A DNA stretch of 64,000 nt from Limnoperna fortunei. Taxonomy: Eukaryota; Mollusca; Bivalvia; Mytilida; Modiolidae. The notes under the pieces were generated by a model, which saw nothing but the letters and a program-made list of their open reading frames with translations, made no database searches and was not told the origin of the DNA. Each line of letters opens with the position of its first letter. The stretch's first letter is position 1. Location of the stretch: the NCBI GenBank assembly GCA_944474755.1, contig OX104115.1:60020648-60084647 (forward strand), in the 5' to 3' direction. The position numbers and the translations under genes were made by a program. Shown here one piece after another: positions 45,005-55,499 of the stretch.

Positions 45005-46245
45005 TATTTCAATACTGGTTTCTAATATGCATTATTGTATTACTTGTAAATATGTAAATATGTTCACACTGTTGTTATTTTGTTATTTAAAAACAAATTG
45101 TACTGACATACACCATGTGGTGTCTTAAGTGTAAAAAAATGTCATATGTCTTATATTTTATGTCTTATGACCGTTGAGAATAGACAGTGAAAAGCTAAAT
45201 GGGTGTAAGTTTCGTTTATGGAAATTTATTGGAAACGAAGGGTTTTGACGCAATTATTCATCAAGTAAACACATTGCAATGAAATTTCTTTGGTGTGATA
45301 TATTTTCGAAGCGCCGTAGTGGAGGCAGGCAAAATTTATCATTGCAGAAGAAAGGGGAATACTTTGAACGATTCAAATTTTTAAAGCGTCAAACCCTTTA
45401 CAACCAACATCATTCCAACTCTTACTTTTGGACAACTAAAGATTGAATGGGTGTAAAATTGTACACCTAAAATCGTTTTAGTTTGCTTCTTCAACAGTTC
45501 CCATGCCTTTTCTACAGTAAATTCGATACGCAAGTTTTCTCGATGTAATATTTTTTTATCCTTCAAAAATAGAATCTTTGGAAATTTGAACGACCAAAAA
45601 TGTCAATTAAATTAGATGAAAGCGCTCAAAAACTCTATGAAAATAATATAGGAACAAGCAAATTTTAAAATTTAATTAATTTTCGTAGTCCAACGAGCAT
45701 GCAAAATTCACCTGTACGACGAACTTGGTCAGATGCATTTAAAAGGCTTTGATAAAGGTTCCACAGGCGTTGGGTCCTGTTCTAGTCAAGTTGAAGATCA
45801 ACTATCTGCTTTTATGTCTACTAGTGTTTTGGCCTAGGATATGTTCGGCAACGTATGGGGTCAAAATATGTTGTGCTACCAAATAATACATGACATCATT
45901 CAGTGGGTATTTCTTCTACCAATAGAACTAAATGTCTCAGAAGCTTATTTTTTATCACGATTTGTCCATGTAAGAAGTTGGCGGTGAAATGAGGTAGGTT
46001 TGTTTCTATCATCTGGATTTTAGGCCATTTTTAGGACATTATAACTTAAAAACACAGAAGTCTATTATGAAGATAAGGACTATAATGTGTACCAGTAAGG
46101 AAAACATAACAGCAAGAAAAATCTATTTATTATGTAGGATAAGGATTACAACAGGAGAAATAATTCATGTTCTATTGGGTATCTACCTTCTGCCCCATAA
46201 ACCATGACGTTAGGGTTCGATGACTAAGTTTAATAGTGTCTTACA
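45005..46245. other. LINE b 3' flank and unassigned stretch
   Basis: No gene recognised. A minus frame at 45381-45566 (KILHRENLRIEFTVEKAWELL) looks protein-like but has no splice context and no recognised family. Confidence 0.3.
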
Positions 46246-46249
46246 AAAT

Positions 46250-48560
46250 TTTACCGTACGCGTTCCAGTATTTCATTGTTTCCAAATCCCCAAACTTCGC
46301 AACCATTTAAAAGGATCGGCTTTATAATTGTATTCAATAATTGCAGTTGGAGTTTAATAGAAAGCTTGTACATTCTACCCATTATTTCGTACCTATTTTG
46401 TAAAAAGAAAACTCCTAAAAAGTTAAACTCGTTTACAATTTCTAGATCAATATCATCATATTTTAAAGCAACATGTCGAAACACTCTTCTATTTCCAAAT
46501 ATCATCAATTTTGTTTTACTTACTTTTTCTTTAAGTTTCCAATAGTCAAGAAAGACATTAAGTTGGGTTTGCAGATCTTCGGACATCAATTGAGACTGTG
46601 TCGTCAGCGTATAAAATAACACATAATTTTAAAATTACATCCAATTCCTTTTCTAACTCATCCGATAGAGTTTTTAAACGAGTGATAGTTTTAAAAGTAA
46701 ATAAGTGTCTAGATAATTCAAGAATAGATCAATAAAAAGGGAGAGGAGTTTTCTCCCTGAAGACTCCATTTTTCCAATCTAAATAATCAGAGGTATAATT
46801 GTTTTAAGATACACAAGATTTAATATTTGCATGAATGTTTACAATTACATTGTACATCTTACCATTAATATTGTTCATAACTAACTTATAAAACTACCCA
46901 TCACGCCATAATTTGTCAAAAACGTTTTAAAAATCGATGATGTACAAAACACTTTTTCTTTTTTACTTTTAGTAGTTGAAACAGAGAAAAAAGGCCAAAA
47001 ATGTTATCAACAGTTGAATAGTCCTGTCTAAATCCGCATTGATTTTCCTTGATAATATTAAATTCATCTAAAAAGTTTACAAGCCGTGCGCTTAGAACAA
47101 ATGTAAATAATCCAAGACAGCTTAATATCATAATTGGTCTGTAATTGTTTAAATATTTCGAGGGACCCTTATTCTTGTAGCTAGGTTTTATAGTACCAAC
47201 TAGCCAGGTATGTGGTAGTAAATCAAACATAAAATTAAAAAGAAGCTCATAAACATTAATACAACAAAAAGGTGTTTACTAAGATATATTCGTTTATGAG
47301 CTTTATCGTACTTGAGAATTTTGATACATTTCATAATTTCTTCCTTGGAAATGGGACTGTTTAAGTCATTGTTTAAATACTCGGGGATTTCTTTGGGATT
47401 TGGGTCTTAAATATTGTCTATATCATCGTTACTATTTTCCAAGTTAAGGTCTTTAAAAAAATTAAAAAGTGACTCAAATTCGATATTAGGTTGTGGACTT
47501 TTTCTGTACCCACTAAGAATTCGACAAAACGTCTTTGGATCGGATTTATTTTTGGTTTTGTGCTAAATGTTTTTTGCCCAGAATCAAGGAATATTCCACA
47601 CAACTGATTTGTTAAAAAGTGTACAGTATCATCATTTACCTCATCGATACGAGTTTTACAGTCTAGTAATTGAGCTTCAAGCTCTTGTAACTTTAATTCA
47701 TTATTATTTTTTAGTAACTTAAGATTTTTCTTGGTTCCAAGGCTTGAGTACTATTTTTGTTCATCTTTTGCTGTTTCATGTCTTATTTCGTCTTCTGAGT
47801 TGCTTGGATAAGTTTCAAATGTTACATGTTATGGACTATTTACATCCGAAAACAACCTATCAAAATCTGACACTTCAAAATCTTTCAAACATTAAAGTTG
47901 TCGACTTACAATACAATAGTCTACCACGCTAGAATTTTTAAATGTATATTTTCCTACAAAGTTTCGATACCTTTTTTATGCAACATACATATTTGTTCTT
48001 TTGACAGGTATATATAAGTTCTGAAGAATGCTCACACAATTGTCTACATAGCTATACAAACATTGGTAGTTAGAGTGCCTATTTCACCGAAGTCTACAAA
48101 GTCCTTATCAGGCGCAGTCCTTGTATTAACGTAACCTATTAGCCAAACATGTTGGGTGTTAAGTGATAGAGTAAGATATTCTTGTTCAATTTCATGAAAT
48201 GCGTCTTCTGATAAGTACCTTGTATTCTCCGGTAGAATGTATACAATACCAAAAATAACGTGAGCTTAAGTGTGAAACGGATCACCTTTACATTTGAACC
48301 ACAGTACAAGCCAACTACTAGTATCTATCAACCCAATGTAGTGGCTTAATTCTTCTTTGAAAGAAAGCACAATAATTCCACCTGACCGGCGGTATGAATT
48401 TTTTTTTCTATTTTTGCATATTGAAAATTAGCCCAGGTAAACTTAATACATCAATATCGTCAGTTTTACTTTCCACAAACCACAGATCTCATGGTTACTA
48501 ATTAGGTCACAAATTCTTGGTATTGTTATTTCAAATTTATACCACAGCAATTTACATATA
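46250..48560 (-). mobile_element. LINE c: endonuclease and RT remnant
   Basis: Minus strand, 5' to 3': endonuclease pieces YRRSGGIIVLSFKEEL (48350-48400), VIFGIVYILPEN (about 48230-48270) and GYVNTRTA where GDFNART is expected (about 48120-48145). Then RT: ISKEEIMKCIKILKYDKA (47300-47360), GTIKPSYKNKGPSKYLNNYRPI, KENQCGFRQDYSTVDNIF, VILYADDTVS with the catalytic YADD intact (about 46600-46620), and KTKLMIFGNRRV, FNFLGV, LNTIIKPILLNGCEVWGF. Frame breaks and the lost endonuclease Asp make it inactive. Sequence style is close to LINE b. Confidence 0.78.
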
Positions 48561-48564
48561 ATTA

Positions 48565-50115
48565 TTGTGAAAAAAGGTTTGTAATGATTTTATTATTGCT
48601 AGATGCTTTCACATTTGGTATAGATTCTTTCTTCTCAAAATTGATTAAAGTTTGATCAGCTGAATCGTTGCTTGTTTGACAGACATAAGGAAAATAATTT
48701 ATATTATTAACTAGGTGTCTGTACAAAAAAATGAACATAATCAGTTTCATAATCAACAATCGAGGAGTGATCATCATAGATAGGTGAACATAAATCTTAT
48801 TTAACAAATTGTTTGTCTCCCGTTAGATGTAGTGATTTTAAGTTCATTTACAAAACTTTAGAAATGTTCGTGTATCCATGTGTTTTTAAGCAACGTGGCG
48901 TTCTCAAGAACCAAACGCAGATCTTTATGGTGAATGAGACAATAGGTCTCGATAGACCGTTCACCCTTTTTCCAAACGTTATTCCTGCATTGTTCTAGCT
49001 GTTTTTCTGACGCTGAGATTCGCCTAGTGAGTACAGTGATATTATTTGCATGTTCCCTGCCGGATAGTTCCTTCAAAATTGGGTCTATAAGTTTAGCAGT
49101 TTCTCCTCACATTTGTAATGTTTTGGTTAGCTTATACAAAGTATACAAAGGTTAAAAATCAAATTTAATACGCTCCACTCTCAATATACTAAAATGTGCG
49201 AAGTCCAACCGAGTTATATTTGTTGTGAACTGTTAGTGTTAATCGTAAATCCAGCGGGCAACGGTCAGTACTGGTCAATATGATAATTTATATAAAATAC
49301 AAAACGTGAAGAAAACTCACAAGAACTCCCAAAAATCAATTTTACATGTTATAGAAAATATAGCATATAAATGTACAAAATTGCCAAAAATATAAGCAAC
49401 AACCATAAATAACTACATGTACAAGGATAGATAAAAAACAACATCGGATACTATTTGTCTTTACCTTCATAACTACTTTTTTAAATGCTCATATAAAAAC
49501 TATAGTTTAATAAAAATTTAATGAAAAGTAGTGACTGCAGGGGCGCAACTTACTGATTACAAAGATAAAGATCTTTTCTGCAGTATAAAACTTGCTCTCA
49601 CCAACAAGGTTTTTAAATTACAACAAAGTAGATCATACTTTGAACTGACTGACAAAAAAGTGTTTTGTGAAAATAAAAGATAAGCGAATTTGCAGACGAC
49701 ATATTCAAAGAAGATGGTTGAGAAAAAAGGTCCTTAAATTTTTTTTAAATAAACATTTGATTATTGATATGTAAATATAGTTATTTATATACTCTATTTA
49801 TTAAGATTATTTATGTAGGCATCATCACCAGGTTAAAATATTGTGGTAAAACATGGTTATACTTGCAATGCAATCTCAGTTATATCAATGTTTAAACAAT
49901 TATTTACCCATTGATATAAACAGTATATCTATCTATTCTGCTCATTCCGACATTGATATATTTTTCCGTATATATTCATTTTATGGCTATATTTTTTATT
50001 TATGTTTATAAAAACTGAATAAGTAGGAGTTTTATTATATTTTACATCCTTTAAAAATTTGTCCGATTTTTTACTCGAGTTTTACACGCGCAGTATTGTC
50101 AGCATTACAATAATG
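48565..50115. other. no gene recognised
   Basis: May include 5' sequence of LINE c. Frames at 48562-48807 and 48858-49076 (minus) and 48813-48998 (plus) show no recognisable domains. The rest is AT-rich. Confidence 0.3.
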
Positions 50116-50121
50116 AGTAAC

Positions 50122-50228
50122 ATTTGAGGGTTTTCACCGAATACACCGCCTTTCTCTTCCGATAAAATCTGCACAGCATGATAGCTGAAAAATGCTGACA
50201 GAGTTAAAACCCCATTAAAACAATTAAA
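50122..50228 (+). mobile_element. SINE family A, 3' part, plus orientation
   Basis: The only family A copy in plus orientation: 'gagggttttcaccgaatacacc', 'tcttccgataaaatctgcac', 'gatagctgaaaaatgctgac', then the GTTAAAAC tail. Confidence 0.65.
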
Positions 50229-50399
50229 CACACAAAATGACCAACATTTGAGACCATATAAATCAAACATATTATACCAGTCTATAAAAGTATAAAACGA
50301 TATAAATTACGGCGTTTTTGTTCAAATAGATAAATTTTAAGTTCAGTTATAGCTTTGAGAAAATTCAAGATGAATATTTGATGATTTGTTGACGACACT

Positions 50400-50635
50400 G
50401 ACTAAGGCCATTCGCTTGTCAAAATGTGGCTATAATTTTGACAAAAACACCGTCATTTGTATCGTTGCATAATATTCTAGACTTATATATTATTTTTTGT
50501 TTATGCTGTATCGTCATGTTTGTCGATCCGATACTTAATAAGTATACTGGTTGGTAGTTTCCTTTAGACCTTTAATATAATATTTTGAACTACCTGTATT
50601 GTGTATTTACACAATTCAAGTGGGCATACGTTACT
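50400..50635 (+). repeat. dispersed repeat D, copy 2
   Basis: Near-identical in layout to 13935-14165 (see that entry). Followed directly by the sequence leading into the hammerhead at 50687, which suggests repeat D and the ribozyme may belong to one composite. Confidence 0.75.
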
Positions 50636-50686
50636 CCATCTCATAACCATGGCATATGAACAATACCTTAAGCATTTAGAGTTAAA

Positions 50687-50728
50687 AGCTACTGATGAGT
50701 CTTGAATAGACGAAATGCGCATATGGCG
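50687..50728 (+). ncRNA. type I hammerhead ribozyme, copy 4
   Basis: Plus strand: stem I AGCUA, CUGAUGA (50692-50698), stem II GUCU..AGAC, GAAA, stem III AUGCGCAU, triplet AUA, then UGGCG. Relative to copies 1 and 2, stem III changed from ACGCGCGU to AUGCGCAU and stays self-complementary. The cleavage triplet is AUA rather than GUC, still within the NUH rule but expected to be slower. Stem I has four pairs including one G-U. Confidence 0.75.
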
Positions 50729-50934
50729 TAATGCATTTGTCACATTGGTAATTTTGATTACAATTTATTAGAATATTTTAACAAAACAAATTAAAAACCC
50801 ACCATCAAGTAGCTTAACTAAAGCTTAACTAAAAACAATACAGATTAATTTAAAGTTCAGTTGTAGCTTTGAGAAAATTCAAGATGAATATGTTATGATT
50901 TGTTGACGTCATTTATTTATACTGACACTGACAA

Positions 50935-51022
50935 AGACTAATCGTCGGTTAAACTGTGTCTATAATTTTGACAAAAACAGCGTCATTTGTATCGTTGCAC
51001 AATTTTATCGACAATATATAAT
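50935..51022 (+). repeat. dispersed repeat D, partial copy 3
   Basis: 'gtgtctataattttgacaaaaacagcgtcatttgtatcgttgcacaatttt', quoted in part, aligns with 13960-14010 and 50425-50475. Confidence 0.6.
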
Positions 51023-51023
51023 T

Positions 51024-51725
51024 GTCTATTTTTATATGCCCAACATTTGATTGTATTTAAACATTGGATCTGTAGAAATGCACTAATGATATATAGTTAA
51101 TATAAATAATAAAATGTTGTAATTTCCACTCTTAAAATAATCTGTGTCATCTGTACACACAGACTTGAATTTTGAGTCGTCCCACCTCGGTTATCGAACT
51201 TGTGTCAGTTTTAAACATCTATGGCTGCTGCGCCTAGCATGTAAGGACAGAGTTGTAACCTCTAGACCATATCCGTCGGCTTAAAAACGAAGTTTCACTG
51301 GCCTAGTGTTATTTTTGGTTTTACAAATACAATGTTTTTGTGCGACCTAAGCTTAACTTACAAGTATTTTCATACAATCAGAATGGATCTCTAAGCAATT
51401 ATACAGATGCATGCATAAAGTTTCGTTTTTGAATTTCTTTTTTTATAATTGTCTATTTATATATGCCCAACATTTGATTGTATTTCAACATTGGATTTTT
51501 AGAAATGCACAAAAGATACTGAAATAATATTATATTGTCTATAAATAAAACACAACGCTGTTAGAATTAGATTTTCATGCAATCAGAATGGATCTGTAAG
51601 CAATTATACAGATGCGTTCATAGTTTCGTTTTTGAATTTCTATTCAAAATTGTCCATTTATATATGGCTAACATTTGATTGTATTTCAACATTGGACCTT
51701 TTTTTAGAAATGCACTAAAGATACT
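51024..51725 (+). repeat. ~205-bp tandem repeat, partly decayed
   Basis: 'caatcagaatggatct(c/g)taag' occurs at about 51375 and 51580, 205 bases apart, each followed by 'caattatacagatgc' and 'gtttcgtttttgaatttc'. 'cccaacatttgattgtattt' or its variant occurs near 51040, 51465 and 51665. Confidence 0.7.
51150..51290 (-). mobile_element. possible tRNA-headed SINE, weak
   Basis: On the minus strand, an A-box-like GATATGGTCTAGAGG is followed about 75 bases later by a B-box-like AAGTTCGATAACC. No cloverleaf was confirmed; it could be an old SINE head or chance. Confidence 0.3.
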
Positions 51726-51729
51726 TATA

Positions 51730-52185
51730 TACGTATACAAATAATAGATATTTATAAATGTCTACAAATTAACCCTACGCTGTGACTGTATGACAAGTAA
51801 CTTTATCACCCTATATAATATTTACAAAAACGCTGAATTAGTTTTCTGTTGATTAATAAAATTTAATTGTAAATAAAATGCCTGGAATTTGGAGTTTTTT
51901 ATTTATCCTTAACTACCCTGAAACAAAAAACAAGTGGATTTATTGCTCTGGGTTAATATGTAATTTGATATTGGATTAGGAACTTTAGAAGGAGGATTGT
52001 GTCAGTAAAAATTGTTGTGACTTCTGCTTGTAGTTGTAAATATGGTAGTTTATAATATAACAAGGATTCACACATAGCGCCCAACTTAAATACGTATCGG
52101 TTGCGAAAAATTACATCGTCACACGCTAGTACACATTTACTGTGTCTTTGTCTACTATTCACCCCGTTAATGATGCTATATTTTG
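51730..52185. other. no feature seen
   Basis: AT-rich stretch; the minus frame 51953-52225 has no recognisable domain. Confidence 0.3.
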
Positions 52186-52189
52186 AAAT

Positions 52190-52300
52190 AGCGGATTTGC
52201 CCGAGTGGTCTAGACCGCTGGACATAATGCAGGTGAATGGGTGCCATAGTGTTACACAGGTGCGTTCGAGTTCGAATCCCGCTGAGGGTAAGCAAAAATG
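52190..52300 (+). mobile_element. tRNA-like head of a second SINE family, or tRNA pseudogene
   Basis: TTTGCCCGAGTGGTCTA fits an A box and GAGTTCGAATCCC fits a B box, about 65 bases apart. AGCGGAT near the start pairs with ATCCCGCT near the end with one bulged base, as in an acceptor stem. No proper anticodon stem or long-arm tRNA fold was found, so a functional tRNA is unlikely. Confidence 0.5.
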
Positions 52301-52304
52301 TGAC

Positions 52305-53180
52305 AGTATAAAAATCTAATTCTAGCAGTGTTGGTCTTAATTTGTAGACGTATATATTCACATTTGAATGCAACATATACAAACAATATATTATGAGATG
52401 TTTCGGAAATAAGCTTTTTAGCTTTTAATCCGTCTCTTTTTAGATTTCAGACATGTGATAAGTTTAAATAGCCTATCGTGTAAAGGAAATGCGATGAAAA
52501 TACACAGAACACATTTTAAACAATATTAACAATCATCAGAACATCATAAATGAAAATCAAGAAAATTATAAAAATTATGAACTGCAGTTATTCAGAAGCG
52601 TTTGCTTCCAACAATAATACTTTGAACAATTTACAAATACATTTATACTTTGATCCAAAGATAAGTGGCCTGACCATACAATAACAAATTTACATTTACA
52701 TGTTAGTTATAATTAATAGTGTGTAATGTTTCTGCTCTGATCTCATTGTACTTATTACAATGCAAAAGACAGTGCGGAGTTGATTTGACCTTACCCACAA
52801 GTACAATTTGAAGAATCAATTAGGTGTCGCAGGAACCGATGTTCATTAAGAGAGCTATTGTACATGGAAGCCTTGTTTTAAGAATTTGCCCCTGTATAAT
52901 AATATTTTGGACTGACAATACTGCGCGATTCTAGCTTATTTTTAAAAATACCAAGCGATGCGGAGTTTAATTTAGAATAGAAGCTGGTTCACGTGCGAAT
53001 GTTCACAATATTGTGAACCTGTCTAGTTAAATGGTTATCTTACATGACATTATAAGTATTTGTTTCTTCCTCCTTCCCACCGTATTTTTGATAAAGTTTA
53101 TCAATAAATGTTAATATTGTCCTCCCGGGACGATACGTATAGCTTCAATTTGAACAATCTTTATGATATTTATATAGCAA
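52305..53180. other. no gene; one perfect 18-bp palindrome
   Basis: GTTCACAATATTGTGAAC at 53001-53018 is a perfect palindrome, too short to group with P1-P8. Otherwise nothing recognised. Confidence 0.4.
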
Positions 53181-53184
53181 CATT

Positions 53185-53320
53185 CCAGCAGCTCGAGCGT
53201 ATGGTGTGTACATTTCGCAACTTATACGTTATTCTAGATCCTGCGATCTGTATTCCGATCACTGCTGTTGACATCTAAACTACTCAACAAGGGTTTGATA
53301 TACCTAGCCATATTCCAATA
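53185..53320 (+). mobile_element. Penelope-like RT fragment
   Basis: Reads NIPAARAYGVYISQLIRYSRSC, then a frame break, matching the C-terminal third of the RT copies at 20110 and 27643. Only about 130 bases survive. Confidence 0.75.
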
Positions 53321-53479
53321 TAGGACTTTTATACGAGAAGTACATTTTAGCAAGGACGGACTAAAAGATAAACGCAGTTAAGTTAACCGTTTATAAGCTT
53401 TATAGTCAATGTGGTCATGCCATGAACTATTGCTAGAGCAAATATAGGCCTAAATGTTATGACTTAAAACTTTTAAAAT

Positions 53480-54765
53480 CATATAGGTTGTCAATGTTTA
53501 TAGGCGAATGTGTAATCCTTACTGATTCACGAGATACGGTTAATGTTTCGGTTTTCTGTGGATTAAATTTAACTTGCCTATTTCTTTGCCCAGCTATGAA
53601 TCTTTTCGAGATCGTTGTTTAGCATATGTGCATCTATTATTATATATAAACATTTATGATCTACAAAAAGCTAAATACACGCATCTATATCGTATACATA
53701 CATTTAGATAAAATGTTCAGTAATGAGATTGGTCTATAATCTTTAACATAGTGAACCAGTCTTGACGGTTTTATTCCCGATATTTTATTGCAGATTGTCC
53801 ACCAAGACTTCGAAGAGCACTTATCAATCGACAATTCGCTGTATAAATCGTACAATATTTTTTACGGGACCGGAGTTTTTTAAACTTATTCCAATCAGTC
53901 AGTCAATTAAAGCGTTTAGCTTTAGTATAGATACGATTTCTTTTCCTGATTAGCTTTTTCAAATCGTTTGTTAACCACGCAGGATTTGATTTTCTAATAG
54001 TTAGTAAACGGCTTGAAATATACGAGTTTGCTACAAATACACATGTAGTATTCAATCGGTTATATCGCTAACAACATTATCAATATCAACTGTAGTAAAA
54101 ATATTTTCCCAAAAGTATTAGCCATCATCTGCCTATAAACATCAAAATTGTCTAGTTTGTAAAGCCGCTTTTTCAAAGTTTTTTTACGATGAACTCTTAG
54201 TTCTAGCCAAACAACTCCTATGTCCATCGGGTCTAGGTCTTTGCGTCTAATACTAGAATGAATATTTTTCTGACATATACAATAACCCCTCCCCCAGTTT
54301 TGTCTATACCATAGTCCCTCCGAAAAGGCTTATAATAATTTAACAATTGCAATCCATCATCTGTGGAAGAATTGTTTAACCAAGTCTCAGTAAAGAAATA
54401 CTTAGCAGATATCAAATCTAAATTTGGATCTAAGCTTTGAATGTTCAAGCGTAAAAACGATAATGGAGTGGAAAGCGTTTCATATAAACTAGATATATAT
54501 GATACATCGCTTACTAACTAGTCCCATCCCCATCGTCTAATGGGCCGGTATTAGTTTCTAAATCTGAAACAATGAGCAAAATCTGATTGGCAAATAGAAC
54601 AAAAGCAATCATTATAACATAAAATAAATCATTATTACATATTTTCACACAATAGAAATTATTTTCATTATTCACTATGACATTACTCCACATTAAACGT
54701 ATGAAGAAAAATGCGGTATTTTGGTCACAGTTAAAGAGCAGAAAATGCATGCAAAAATTTCGTTA
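53480..54765 (-). mobile_element. LINE e: CR1-like remnant with endonuclease and leader
   Basis: Minus strand. The leader frame 54514-54750 is hydrophobic and ends SDLETNTGPLDD, a degenerate form of the D(V/I)ExNPGP 2A-like motif known at the start of some CR1-type LINE proteins. After a frame change comes LRLNIQSLDPNLDLISAK and the endonuclease segment FTETWLNNSS, YYKPFRRDYG and GGGVIVYVRK (54233-54448). Broken pieces of the linker and RT follow to about 53500 (a LGKEIGKLN..RKPKH region resembling the post-FADD WQVxFNxxKTE block). Heavily decayed. Confidence 0.72.
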
Positions 54766-54769
54766 ATAT

Positions 54770-55300
54770 TCAGCGAGTCTTTCGGATCTAACCTATGGGT
54801 CATCACATAATACACTCTTAATCTATATTTTTCCATTCCGATACCCATTATTAATTATGTTGCACCTGAATGGGTACGGCACAAAATAAGAGTGGGCAAT
54901 ATGAATTTGTAAAAATTTTAAATGTACGCTATACTTGTAACACGTGTTCAAAGACCATAACATACAGTGAGAGAATAAGTGCATTTCATATGAAAAATAT
55001 ATGTAGGATTGGAATAAACAAAACATATGTTCAAAAGTTTTATATAGTTGATACATATATAGTTGGTTTTAATGGCTATTTATAATCTGGCTATAATTCA
55101 TAATACGCCTTTGTTGTTTACAAAAAGTACTTGCTTTTGCTACATTGTTATTCAGACATATTTGTTTTTCAGGTGGTCTTTTTACATTGTTTACAAAAGT
55201 TTGCATGCTTTTATCACGTTCTGTGGTATTTGGACAAATCGAGAGACTTTTCCGGCGTAATCTGCAAATGAAAATTTCCGCAGTCGAACAGACAACAATC
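54770..55300. other. no gene recognised
   Basis: Short frames on both strands at 54823-55260 are hydrophobic and without recognisable domains. Confidence 0.3.
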
Positions 55301-55307
55301 CCCTGCT

Positions 55308-55352
55308 TCTAGCTTACACGTCGTTCTAATTAAGGTCAAAACTGAACGACGT
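55308..55352. repeat. small hairpin palindrome
   Basis: ACACGTCGTTC pairs perfectly with GAACGACGTGT across a 17-base loop. It lies about 150 bases downstream of the NTPase stop codon. Confidence 0.55.
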
Positions 55353-55499
55353 GTTTGTATACGCTTAATTCCAAAATATGAAGAAAAGTCGTGTCTAACT
55401 TGATTGGCACCAGTGCAGAGAAGATGCTAAAACAATATAAATAGCAATCATCCATATAATACATAATAATTCAAATTTTAAAATAATACCTTATTGATA

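Noticed and set aside
52190..52300. Functional tRNA gene
   Set aside because: A and B boxes are present but the acceptor stem has a bulge and no anticodon arm can be drawn; more likely a tRNA-derived SINE head or pseudogene.
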